Made by a program: the position numbers and the translations under genes. From Amycolatopsis japonica (GTDB lineage: Bacteria > Actinomycetota > Actinomycetes > Mycobacteriales > Pseudonocardiaceae): DNA of 64,000 nt. This document shows, piece after piece, positions 26,844 to 35,109 of this stretch; within the stretch, counting starts at the first letter, position 1; each line of letters starts with the position of its first letter. The stretch covers positions 2,976,001 to 3,040,000 of the forward strand of contig NZ_CP008953.1 in the NCBI RefSeq assembly GCF_000732925.1, in the 5' to 3' direction. The notes under the pieces are model-generated. The model worked only from the letters and a program-made list of their open reading frames with translations, was not told the origin of the DNA and did no database searches.

Positions 26844-28181
26844 GTGATTTCGAAGGCATCCGTGCAGCCCTCGCCCGGCGCGGAAACCTCCGGCGACTCC
26901 TATCTGCCCCGTCACGGTAACGGCGGTTACCGGGTCCGGCACTACGATCTGGAGCTGGACTACAAGATCGGTCCCAACCGGTTGTCGGCCGCCGCGGCCA
27001 TCACCGCGGAGGCGACGCAGGCGCTGTCGCGGTTCACGCTCGACTTCGGCGAGTTCCGGATCAACCGGGTGCTGGTCAACGGGAAACCGGCCAAGTACAC
27101 GCGCCGCGCGCACAAGCTGCAGGTGAAGCCGGCGAAGTCGTTGGCGCTCGGCAGCGAGTTCCTGGTGGAGGTCCACTACGTCGGGAATCCGCGGCCGCTT
27201 CCGGGGCTGTGGGGCGACATCGGCTGGGACGAACTGACCGACGGCTCACTCGTCGCGAGTCAGCCGGTCGGGGCGCCGTCGTGGTTCCCGTGCAACGACC
27301 ATCCGGCGGACAAGGCGACGTACCGTGTCGCGCTCACGACGTCGTCGCCGTATCTCGTGGCCGTGACCGGGAATCTCGTCTCCCGGTACACGCGCGCGAG
27401 CACCACTCAGTGGGTCTTCGAACGGCCCGAGCCGACGCCGACGTATCTGATGAGTGTCCAAATCGGACGGTACGACGACATCGTGCTGGCCTCCGGCGGT
27501 GTCCCGCAGCGGGCCGCCGTGCCGCCGCGCCTGCGCCGGGCCTTCTCGCGCGATTTCGGGCGGCAGGGCCAGATCATGGAGTCGCTGCAGCGGTTGTTCG
27601 GGCCTTATCCCTTCGGCGAGTACGTCATCGTCGTCACCGACGACGACCTCGACGACCCGATCGAAGCGCAGGGCATGTCGATCTTCGGCGCCAACCACGT
27701 CGACGGGCGGCGCACGCACGAACGCCTCGTCGTCCACGAACTGGCGCACCAGTGGTTCGGCAACAGCCTGACCGTCGCCGACTGGCGGCACATCTGGCTG
27801 AACGAAGGCTTCGCGACGTACGCGGAATGGCTCTGGTCCGAGGAATCCGGCGGACAGAGCGCGCACGCGTGGGCGAAGACGTGGCACGCGCGGATGAAGG
27901 CGAAGCCCGCGGACCTGCGTCTCGCCGACCCCGGCGTGGCGCGGATGTTCGACGAGCGAGTGTACAAGCGGGGTGGGCTTTTGTTGCACGCCTTGCGTTG
28001 TACGGTCGGCGACGCCGTCTTCTTCCCGCTGGTGAAGGCTTGGGCGGTGGAGAACCGGCACGGTCTGGTGACGACAGCCGGGTTCGTTGCGCTCGCCGAA
28101 CGCTTTGCCGGGCGTTCGCTTGCTTCTTTCTTCGACGCTTGGCTGGATGCTTTGGCGCTGCCTCCACTTCCTCCCGCGTGA
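26844..28181 (+). CDS. M1-family zinc aminopeptidase, candidate poly-lysine-degrading enzyme
   Basis: This 445-residue gluzincin has zinc site His298-Glu299-x-x-His302 and Glu321 in HELAHQWFGNSLTVADW then WLNEGFATYAEW, which is HEXXH-X18-E. The substrate-binding GAMEN motif of classical M1 aminopeptidases is replaced by EAQGMSIFG (about 274-282). The N-terminal beta domain includes SWFPCNDHPADKATY. No signal peptide or membrane anchor is seen. The protein is short for M1 because the C-terminal ARM-like domain is truncated. The GTG start is 20 bp after the synthetase stop, so they form an operon. Streptomyces albulus epsilon-poly-lysine-degrading enzyme is reported as a zinc aminopeptidase with the same HEXXH-X18-E spacing. 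A self-protection or recycling role is therefore likely. Confidence 0.87.
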   Translation: MISKASVQPSPGAETSGDSYLPRHGNGGYRVRHYDLELDYKIGPNRLSAAAAITAEATQALSRFTLDFGEFRINRVLVNGKPAKYTRRAHKLQVKPAKSLALGSEFLVEVHYVGNPRPLPGLWGDIGWDELTDGSLVASQPVGAPSWFPCNDHPADKATYRVALTTSSPYLVAVTGNLVSRYTRASTTQWVFERPEPTPTYLMSVQIGRYDDIVLASGGVPQRAAVPPRLRRAFSRDFGRQGQIMESLQRLFGPYPFGEYVIVVTDDDLDDPIEAQGMSIFGANHVDGRRTHERLVVHELAHQWFGNSLTVADWRHIWLNEGFATYAEWLWSEESGGQSAHAWAKTWHARMKAKPADLRLADPGVARMFDERVYKRGGLLLHALRCTVGDAVFFPLVKAWAVENRHGLVTTAGFVALAERFAGRSLASFFDAWLDALALPPLPPA

Positions 28182-28183
28182 AG

Positions 28184-28236
28184 GTTCCCAATGTCGCATT
28201 TGAGACGCTCAGCGTCCCAAATGCGACATTGGGAAC
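28184..28236. terminator. 26-bp near-perfect palindrome after the Pls/M1 operon
   Basis: Arms 28184-28209 and 28211-28236 pair over 26 bp with a single mismatch (28203) and a 1-nt centre. The left arm begins just after the M1 stop codon. It is the longest stem in the window and contains GCATTT/AAATGC like the 225-244 element. It is a probable terminator. Confidence 0.65.
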
Positions 28237-28241
28237 ACCTC

Positions 28242-28289
28242 GCGAGTTGTCCACAGGGGACGCCGACGGGGCGAGTTGTCCACAGGGGA
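28242..28289 (+). repeat. Two direct 19-bp repeats with DnaA-box cores
   Basis: GCGAGTTGTCCACAGGGGA occurs at 28242-28260 and again at 28271-28289, 29 bp apart in the same orientation. Each contains TTGTCCACA, the consensus actinobacterial DnaA box. They sit directly upstream of the AbiEi/DUF559-like gene. This is not oriC, since no dnaA/dnaN genes flank it. They may titrate DnaA or control the downstream gene. Confidence 0.7.
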
Positions 28290-28338
28290 GCGGATCGGGC
28301 CTGGCGCGGAGCGGGCCGGTAGATCCACGATCGCGTAT

Positions 28339-29328
28339 GTGGTGCGAACCGGCGAATGGCGAAGCGAACGCGAGGCTCTGTGGGAGCTCAGTCGCGGTGG
28401 TGTTATCACCGTCGCGCGGCTGGTGGAGTTCGGCGTTCCCAGGAAGACGTGTTATCGGCGTTGTCGGCCAGGGCAGCCGTGGCAGCGGTTGCTTCCGGGA
28501 GTGCTGCTGCTCGGTTCGGGTAAGCCGACCAGGCGTCAGCTGGTCGATGGGGCCTTGCTCTACGGCGGGCCGCAGGCACTCGTCACCGGTCTCGAAGCTT
28601 GCCGTCGTCAGGGCTTGCGAGGATCGGGAATCGCGGCGAACGGGATCCATCTTCTGATACCGGACTCCTGCAAGGTCAGCAGCGTCGGCTCGGTCACCGT
28701 GGAGCGGACCACGCGAATGCCCCGGCCCGTCGTCGTGGATGGAGTGCCGATGGCGCCCCTCTTCCGGGCTGTTCTCGACGAGTGCCGTCGCTTCAGCGCG
28801 CGTGACCCGGTCCGGGCATTGCTGACCGAAGCGGTCCAAAGAGGAAGGTTGAATCCCGAGGTTCTCATCAGGGAGCTCGAAGCGGGAAGTGACCGCGGTA
28901 GCGCGCTGCCGCGTGAAGTGCTGCGCGACGTCCTGCGAGGAGCGCGGTCGGTGGCCGAGGTCGACGCGATGGCGGTCTGGCGGAGAACGGGGCTCCCGGA
29001 GCCGTTGTGGAACCACGAATTGCGGGACGCATCCGGCCGCTACATCGGAACCCCCGATGGCTACTTCAAGAAGGTCCGGCTCGCTTGGGAGGTCGACTCG
29101 TACGACTTCCACTTCGCGCGGGAGCAGTATGCCGGCACTCTCGAAAGGAACAGCCGGTACGCCGCCGAGGGGATCCTCGTACTCCAGACCCTGCCCAGCC
29201 GGTTGCGATCCGAGCCCGGCAAGGTCGCCGCCGAGCTCGTCGCCGCGTACGACGCCGCGAACTCGATGAACGTTCTTCAACTCCGTGGCGTGCCAACGCG
29301 GCGGTCGAATTTGCTCAACAAGCAATGA
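28339..29328 (+). CDS. AbiEi-antitoxin-like N-domain plus DUF559-like protein
   Basis: This protein of about 329 residues has an N-terminal part with a winged-helix pattern like AbiEi-type antitoxins (GVITVARLVEFGVPRKTCYR, then WQRLLPGVLLLG and LVTGLEACRRQGLRG). The C-terminal about 110 residues resemble DUF559/Vsr-like nuclease folds: GRYIGTPDGYFKKVRLAWEV, DSYDFHF, then RYAAEGILVLQTLPSRLRSEP. A PD-x-E/D-x-D arrangement is possible but not proven. Such solo genes are common in actinobacteria and their role is unknown. No partner toxin gene adjoins. The start is uncertain: a TTG at 28276 lies inside the DnaA-box repeat and is less likely than GTG 28339. Confidence 0.65.
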   Translation: MVRTGEWRSEREALWELSRGGVITVARLVEFGVPRKTCYRRCRPGQPWQRLLPGVLLLGSGKPTRRQLVDGALLYGGPQALVTGLEACRRQGLRGSGIAANGIHLLIPDSCKVSSVGSVTVERTTRMPRPVVVDGVPMAPLFRAVLDECRRFSARDPVRALLTEAVQRGRLNPEVLIRELEAGSDRGSALPREVLRDVLRGARSVAEVDAMAVWRRTGLPEPLWNHELRDASGRYIGTPDGYFKKVRLAWEVDSYDFHFAREQYAGTLERNSRYAAEGILVLQTLPSRLRSEPGKVAAELVAAYDAANSMNVLQLRGVPTRRSNLLNKQ

Positions 29329-29463
29329 ATTGTCCGGTGAGACATCGGATGTCTGTACCGCTGCGCGAGTGAAGGGGGTGGCCAAAGCGCGACTATCTCT
29401 GGAAACATGCCGGTCGCCAGGACTTGATCTGCGGTAAACGTAGTATGAATCTGGAGGCGACCC

Positions 29464-31743
29464 ATGGCCGAGCTGTCCAGGCGATCGATGTTGAGGGTCG
29501 CGGCCGGGGCGGCGGCGCTCGGTGGCCTCTGGGCTCAGGGGGCGCCACCGGCGCTCGCCGGACAAGACGTCCACCGCCGGATCGTCGACGACGCGCGCAT
29601 GGTCTGGAAGCGGATGCCGACGGGCTGGCAGGAGGGCCCGTTCCTCGCCAACGGCTTCCTCGGCGTCCAGTTCTACGCGGGGGCGCAGCCGAACGTCCTC
29701 AAGGTGATGCTCAGCCATTCGCGCGTCCAGGACCAGCGCGGGCAGTGGGAAGCGGGTATCGGGTACTCGCGGCTCCCGATCGGCTACCTCACCCTCACCT
29801 TCGAGGGCGCGATCACGGCGGTCGACTGGCATCTCGACCTGTACAACGCCGAACTCGGCGGCACGATCACCACCACTCGCGGCTCGGTGCGCTTCTCCGC
29901 GCTGGTCCACAACGACCAGGACCTCCTCCTCGTCTCGCTCACCGGGGAGGCGGCGGCGGACTGGGGGTTCACGCCGCTCACGTCGGCGACCACGCGGACG
30001 ATCCGCAAACCGCCCGAGTACACGGCCAATCCCGATCCGAAGCTCGGCAGCGCGGGCGCCGTCCGGTACTGCGAGCAGCCGCTGCACGCGGGTGGCGGGT
30101 ACACGACGGCGTGGCGTGAGCGGACCATCGGCACGCGACGGCTCCTGGCGGCGACGGTCGCGTACGGGTTCCCCGAGCCGACGCACACCGCCGAAGCGAT
30201 CACGAGGGTCGATCGGGCGTCGGCGGCGAACCCGGATCGGCTCGTCGCCGGGCACCGGCGCTGGTGGAACGCCTTCTACCGGCGCAGTTTCGTGTCCATT
30301 CCGGACAAACGGATCCAGCGGTTCTACTGGATCCAGCTGTACAAGACCGCGTGCGCCACCCGCGCGGACGGCCCGGTGGTCGCCGAATGGGGGCCGTGGT
30401 TCCCGGAGGTCGGCAACAGCTGGACGGCGGTGTGGTGGAACCTGAACGTCCAGGTCACCTATCCGATCGTCAACAGCAGCAACCATCCCGAACTCGACGC
30501 CGTCACCGCGACCTTCCGCCGCGACCACGCCAACCTCGAACTCTCGGTACCTCCCGCCTACCGGGACGGCGAAACGTACGCGCTTTCGCATCCGGGCGAC
30601 TGGCGGCTGCGGCCCGGCGGCACCCGTGCGGTCGGGATCCCCGGGCCCGCCACCAAGAACGACCAGACCGGGAACCTGATCTGGGGCCTGCACAACGTCT
30701 GGCTCGCGTACCGGCACAGCATGGACCACCGGGTGCTGCGCGACGTCCTGTATCCGACGCTCGCCAAGGCGCTCAACTACTACCGGCATTTCCTCGCGAC
30801 GGGCCCGGACGGCGCCTTGCATCTGCCGATGACGAGGTCGCCCGAGTACGCCGACGCGGCCGACTGCACCTACGACCTGTCGTTGATCCGCTGGGCCGCG
30901 CGCACTCTTGTCGAATCGGCGGCCAAGCTGCGGATCGACGATCCGCGGGTGCCGGCGTGGCGGGAGATCGGCGAGAAACTGGTGCCGTACCACCAGGATC
31001 CCGCTCAAGGCGTGCTGATCGGCGACGGCGTCCCGCTGGCCGAATCGCATCGGCACTTCTCGCATCTGCTCTGGCTCTACCCGCTGCGCGAGAAACTCTG
31101 GGACCGTCCCGGCGACCGGGACATCATGCGCCGGACCTTCGCGCATTGGTCGAGCGCGCAGGAGAAATGGCACGGCTACAGCTTCGCGGCGGCGTCGTCG
31201 ATGAGTTCCGTGATGGACGAGCCCGAGGAGGCCTTGCGCTATCTGAAGATCTTCCTCGACGGAACCGTCGTCGCGAACACCCAGCTGACGCCGAACACGA
31301 TGTACCGCGAGGGGGCGAACCTCGCGATCGAGAGTCCCATCACCGCCGCGCAGTCCGTTGTGGACATGCTCTTGCAGGGTGATCACGGCGTGCTCAAGGT
31401 CTTCCCATCGGTCTCGTCGACGTGGCCGGACGCGTCCTTCGAAAGCCTGCGCGCGGAGGGGGCGTTCCTCGTGGACGCGTCCCGGCGGAACGGCGTGACC
31501 GAATGGATCCGTGTCCACAGCGAGGCGGGGGAGCCGCTCGTCCTGCGGCACGGGATCCCCGGGGACATCGAGGTCCGCGACGCGCGCGGACGACGGCTTC
31601 CTTGGCGTCAAACGGATCCCGGCACGATCTCGATTCCGCTCCGCCGTGGCGGGACGGCCGTCGTCTCGCGGCGCGGCACGCGTCCGGAACCGGAGCCGCG
31701 GGACGTGCCCGGTGACCGTGGAACTCCGGCTTGGGGGATCTGA
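29464..31743 (+). CDS. Tat-exported GH95-like glycoside hydrolase, first copy
   Basis: This 759-residue protein has a Tat signal (SRRSMLRVAAGAAALGG) with cleavage near residue 32. The (alpha/alpha)6-type body resembles family GH95, which includes alpha-L-fucosidases: GPFLANGFLG near the start, WWNLNVQVTYPIVNSSNHPE (the N-x-N of GH95), SPEYADAADC with the candidate acid Glu, SHRHFSHLLWLYPL, and a C-terminal sandwich beginning VFPSVSSTWPDASFESLRAE. At the place of the GH95 base Asp (QIDGNFG) this protein has AIESPIT, so the base may be Glu. The sugar specificity is unknown. GGAGG precedes the ATG. A paralogue starts 2 bp after the stop, so the pair is one operon. Confidence 0.8.
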   Translation: MAELSRRSMLRVAAGAAALGGLWAQGAPPALAGQDVHRRIVDDARMVWKRMPTGWQEGPFLANGFLGVQFYAGAQPNVLKVMLSHSRVQDQRGQWEAGIGYSRLPIGYLTLTFEGAITAVDWHLDLYNAELGGTITTTRGSVRFSALVHNDQDLLLVSLTGEAAADWGFTPLTSATTRTIRKPPEYTANPDPKLGSAGAVRYCEQPLHAGGGYTTAWRERTIGTRRLLAATVAYGFPEPTHTAEAITRVDRASAANPDRLVAGHRRWWNAFYRRSFVSIPDKRIQRFYWIQLYKTACATRADGPVVAEWGPWFPEVGNSWTAVWWNLNVQVTYPIVNSSNHPELDAVTATFRRDHANLELSVPPAYRDGETYALSHPGDWRLRPGGTRAVGIPGPATKNDQTGNLIWGLHNVWLAYRHSMDHRVLRDVLYPTLAKALNYYRHFLATGPDGALHLPMTRSPEYADAADCTYDLSLIRWAARTLVESAAKLRIDDPRVPAWREIGEKLVPYHQDPAQGVLIGDGVPLAESHRHFSHLLWLYPLREKLWDRPGDRDIMRRTFAHWSSAQEKWHGYSFAAASSMSSVMDEPEEALRYLKIFLDGTVVANTQLTPNTMYREGANLAIESPITAAQSVVDMLLQGDHGVLKVFPSVSSTWPDASFESLRAEGAFLVDASRRNGVTEWIRVHSEAGEPLVLRHGIPGDIEVRDARGRRLPWRQTDPGTISIPLRRGGTAVVSRRGTRPEPEPRDVPGDRGTPAWGI

Positions 31744-31745
31744 GC

Positions 31746-34037
31746 ATGGACATCACTCGCAGGACGGTGCTCGGCGGGGCGTTGGCAGGTGTGGCCACCG
31801 CCGGCCTCACGCCGTCCGCGTCGGCGGTGGAGAACGACTTCGCGCTCGGCGGCCTCGACTGGCCCGGTTTCCTCGGCACGGCCGACCTGATCTGGCGCCG
31901 GATGCCGAAGACCTGGTACGAAGGCCCCTTTCTGGGCAACGGTTTCCTCGGCTCGGGCATCTACGCCGAACCCGGCCGGAACGCCGTCCGGTTCAACGTC
32001 CAGCACAGCGAGGTACAGGACCACCGGCCGGAGTTCGGCTCCCTGTTCGGGCTCGCGCGGCTGCCGATCGGGTATTTCACCCTCGAACCGGTCGGCGCCA
32101 TCACCGGGATCGACTGGCGGATGGACCTCTGGAACGCCGAACTCAGGGGCACGATCACCACGGCCGCGGGCAGCCTGTCGCTGCGGGCGATCGTCCACAC
32201 CGGACAGTCGTTGCTGGCCGTCGAGGTCGAGCCGACCGAGGGGGAGCGCGGTTTCGCGTGGGTCTTCCATCCGGCCGAGGCGGTGAGCCCGAGAACGGAT
32301 CCGAAGTTCGGGAAGCCGCCGCCCGCCGGGTACGTCGCCAACCCGCCCGCGAGGCTGGAAAGCAGTGGTGACAGCAGGCTTTCCGTCCAGAGCCTGCTGG
32401 CGGGCGGCGAGCATGTCACGGCGTGGCGCGAGGTCGCCCAGGGCTCGAAACGGACGCTGTACACGTCCGTGGCCTGGTCGTTTCCGAAGCGGACCGCCGC
32501 GCGAGAGGCGTTGAAGACGGTCCGCCGGGCCGAGCCGTTCTCGGCGTTGACGGCGGGACATCGCCGCTGGTGGCATGACTACTATCGGCACGGCTTCCTG
32601 TCCATTCCGGACACCCGGCTCCAAAGCTTCTACTGGATCCAGCTGTACAAGATCGCCTCCGCCGCGCGCCGGGAAGCTCCGGTGATGGCGACCTGCGGGC
32701 CGTGGCTGGAGCCGACCCCGTGGCCCGCGACGTGGTGGAACCTCAACGTCCAGCTCGAATACTGGCTCATCCACGGCTCCAACCATCTCGAACTGGACGC
32801 CGTCGGCCACGCGCTCGGCAAGTACCGGGCCAACCTGACGAGCCAGGTCGCCGAGCCGTACCAGCACGATTCGGCGGGCATCCCACGTACGACGGACATG
32901 AACCTGCTCAACGGCGCGGTCGGGACGAACGCGGGGTTCCCGGTCGGCATCCCCGGCAAGGAGACGCCGACGCCGGAGGTCGGGAACCTCACCTGGGCGC
33001 TGCACAACGTCTGGCTGTCCTATCGGCACACGATGGACCGGCGGCTCCTACGGGAGACCTTGTTCCCCTTGCTGCGCAAGGCGATCAACTACTACCTCCA
33101 TTTCCTGGCGCCCGGCAGGGACGGGAAGCTGCACCTTCCGGCGACGTTCTCCCCGGAGTACGGCGTCAACGCGCCCGACTGCAACTACGACCTCGCGCTG
33201 ATCCGCTGGGGTTGCAAGACCCTGCTGGAGGCGGCGGCGGAACTGCGCGTCGACGATCCGCTCGCGCGGCGGTGGCGGGAGGTCCTGGCCACGCTCGTCC
33301 CGTATCCGGCCGATGCCAACGGCTACATGATCGGAGCGGGTGTGCCGTTCGCGAAGTCGCATCGGCACTACTCGCATCTGCTGCAGATCTACCCGCTGTA
33401 CGAGATCACCTGGGAGCGGCCGGAGCACCGGCGGATCATCGAGACCTCGCTCGATCACTGGGTGGGCTTCGAGGGGGCGCTGCAGGGCTACACGTTCACC
33501 GGCGCCGCGTCGATGTCGGCGCAGATGCTGCGCGGTGAGAAGGCGGAGTTCTACCTCGGCGAACTGCAACGGCGCTACATCCAGCCGAACACGATGTACA
33601 AGGAATCCGGTCCCGTGATCGAGACGCCGCTTTCGGCCGCGCAGTCGCTGCACGACATGCTCGTGCAGAGCTGGGGCGGCGTGATCCGGCTCTTCCCGGC
33701 GGTGCCCGCGAAATGGGCGGACGCCGCGCTGCGCGACTTCCGCACGGAGGGAGCGTTCCTGGTCAGCGCCTCTCGGCAGGGCGGGAAGACCCGATGGGTC
33801 AAGATCACCAGCGAGGCTGGGGCGCCCTGCGTGCTGCGGACGGATCTCGACGGCGAGCTGACCGTCCGTGACCGGTGGGGAAGGCCGAAACGCTGGCGGC
33901 GGCTGCCGAACGGGGACGTCCGGATCGACCTGCGGCGCGGTGAAGAGGCCGTCGTGCACCGTGCGGGCGACCAGCCGGATTTCGAGCTCCGGCCCGTCCC
34001 GGCGAACGGGGACGGCGCACCGTGGGGGATGCCGTGA
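31746..34037 (+). CDS. Tat-exported GH95-like glycoside hydrolase, second copy
   Basis: This 763-residue paralogue of the preceding gene aligns over its whole length. It has a Tat signal (TRRTVLGGALAGVATAG), GPFLGNGFLGSGIY, WWNLNVQLEYWLIHGSNHLE, SPEYGVNAPDCNYDL, SHRHYSHLLQIYPL and VIETPLSAAQSLHDMLVQS. The same Asp-to-Glu change as in the first copy is present, so it is a feature of this subfamily. The two copies are clearly diverged, which suggests an old duplication and different substrates. It probably acts in the cell envelope or outside on an oligosaccharide. Confidence 0.8.
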   Translation: MDITRRTVLGGALAGVATAGLTPSASAVENDFALGGLDWPGFLGTADLIWRRMPKTWYEGPFLGNGFLGSGIYAEPGRNAVRFNVQHSEVQDHRPEFGSLFGLARLPIGYFTLEPVGAITGIDWRMDLWNAELRGTITTAAGSLSLRAIVHTGQSLLAVEVEPTEGERGFAWVFHPAEAVSPRTDPKFGKPPPAGYVANPPARLESSGDSRLSVQSLLAGGEHVTAWREVAQGSKRTLYTSVAWSFPKRTAAREALKTVRRAEPFSALTAGHRRWWHDYYRHGFLSIPDTRLQSFYWIQLYKIASAARREAPVMATCGPWLEPTPWPATWWNLNVQLEYWLIHGSNHLELDAVGHALGKYRANLTSQVAEPYQHDSAGIPRTTDMNLLNGAVGTNAGFPVGIPGKETPTPEVGNLTWALHNVWLSYRHTMDRRLLRETLFPLLRKAINYYLHFLAPGRDGKLHLPATFSPEYGVNAPDCNYDLALIRWGCKTLLEAAAELRVDDPLARRWREVLATLVPYPADANGYMIGAGVPFAKSHRHYSHLLQIYPLYEITWERPEHRRIIETSLDHWVGFEGALQGYTFTGAASMSAQMLRGEKAEFYLGELQRRYIQPNTMYKESGPVIETPLSAAQSLHDMLVQSWGGVIRLFPAVPAKWADAALRDFRTEGAFLVSASRQGGKTRWVKITSEAGAPCVLRTDLDGELTVRDRWGRPKRWRRLPNGDVRIDLRRGEEAVVHRAGDQPDFELRPVPANGDGAPWGMP

Positions 34038-34097
34038 CCTCCTGAACGGCGATACGCAAGAGTGTTCCCGTACTTCCTCCGGACGACAGGAGCACAG

Positions 34098-35066
34098 ATG
34101 TCCCAGCCGCCGCAGCCGGGCGAGCCCGAAGGCCAGGCGCCCGACCCAGGCCCTCAGCCGGGGCAGCCGTACCCGCAGCAGCCTTATCCGCAGCAGCCCT
34201 ACCAGCAGCAAGGCTGGTACGGCGCGCCGCAGCAGCCGCCGCCGTCTTCGAACAAGACGGCGCTGTGGGTCGGGCTCGGGGTGCTGGGACTCGTCGTGGT
34301 GGTCGCCGTCGTGGCGATCCTCGGGTTCGTGGCGCCAGGGTTCTTCCTGTCGGACACGAAGGGCGAGAACGCGGTCGCGTCGTCCTCGTCGGCTCCGGCG
34401 TCCAGCACTCAGGACACGGCGACGCAGAGCCCGGTGGACATCCCGTCCGCCCGCACCGAACTGCCGAAACGCACGACGCCGCTCGCGGATCCGACGGAGT
34501 GCGCCTACCCGGCGGACACCAGCAAGGAGGCGGCGAAGAAGGTGAACCCGCCGACGGCGGGACCGACTCCGGCTTCCGGCACGTCGGCGGTCACGGTCAA
34601 GACGACCGCGGGTGACATCGGACTGACCCTGGATCGCGGTCTCGCGCCGTGCACCGTGGCGAACTTCCTTTCGCTGGCGCAGCAGGGCTACTACGACGGC
34701 ACCTCGTGCCACCGGCTCGGCGTTTCGGGGCTGCAGATGCTCCAGTGCGGCGACCCGGAGGGCACCGGAATGGGCGGGCCGGGTTACACGATCCCGGACG
34801 AGATCTTCCCCCAGCTCAAGTACGGCCGCGGGCTCATCGCGATGGCGAAGACACAGAACCCGGACTCGGGTGGCAGCCAGTTCTTCATGGTCTTCGGTGA
34901 AGCACCGCTGCCGCCGGAGTACACGGTGTTCGGGAGCATCTCCGACGAGGGCCTCCAGACACTCGACAAGGTCGCGCGCGGTGGCGTGGACGCCGAGAAG
35001 GGGACCGGAGACGGGACGGGTCCGCCCCGGATCGAGGTGAAGTTCCAGTCCATCGCGGTGGGCTGA
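34098..35066 (+). CDS. Membrane-anchored cyclophilin-type peptidyl-prolyl isomerase
   Basis: This 322-residue protein begins with a proline/glutamine-rich cytoplasmic head including a tandem YPQQP repeat (about 25-50). One membrane helix follows (LWVGLGVLGLVVVVAVVAILG, about 57-78), then a Ser/Thr-rich linker and an extracytoplasmic cyclophilin domain (about 155-320): VTVKTTAGDIGLTLDRGLAP, CHRL, GYTIPDEIF, GGSQFFMVF, YTVFGSI. The usual catalytic Arg falls in SCHRLG. It probably assists folding of exported proteins. ACAGGAG lies just before the ATG. A 16-bp palindrome follows the gene. Confidence 0.88.
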   Translation: MSQPPQPGEPEGQAPDPGPQPGQPYPQQPYPQQPYQQQGWYGAPQQPPPSSNKTALWVGLGVLGLVVVVAVVAILGFVAPGFFLSDTKGENAVASSSSAPASSTQDTATQSPVDIPSARTELPKRTTPLADPTECAYPADTSKEAAKKVNPPTAGPTPASGTSAVTVKTTAGDIGLTLDRGLAPCTVANFLSLAQQGYYDGTSCHRLGVSGLQMLQCGDPEGTGMGGPGYTIPDEIFPQLKYGRGLIAMAKTQNPDSGGSQFFMVFGEAPLPPEYTVFGSISDEGLQTLDKVARGGVDAEKGTGDGTGPPRIEVKFQSIAVG

Positions 35067-35071
35067 ACCCG

Positions 35072-35104
35072 CGGTTGCCAGGAAAGGGCCTTTCCTGGCA
35101 ACCG
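35072..35104. terminator. 16-bp palindrome after the cyclophilin gene
   Basis: Arms 35072-35087 and 35089-35104 are perfectly complementary with a single central base and contain GGAAAGG/CCTTTCC, the word shared with the other hairpins. It lies between convergent genes and is a probable bidirectional terminator. Confidence 0.6.
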
Positions 35105-35109
35105 TCGTC

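Noticed and set aside
28242-28289. Replication origin
   Set aside because: Only two DnaA boxes and no dnaA, dnaN or gyrB, and no AT-rich unwinding region.
28276-28338. Extra N-terminal codons for the AbiEi/DUF559-like protein from TTG 28276
   Set aside because: The TTG lies inside the second DnaA-box repeat and the extra residues show no conservation pattern, so a later GTG is more likely.
29424-29449. Promoter TTGATC/TATGAA upstream of the GH95-like operon
   Set aside because: The spacer is only 14 bp, too short for a usual sigma-70-type promoter.
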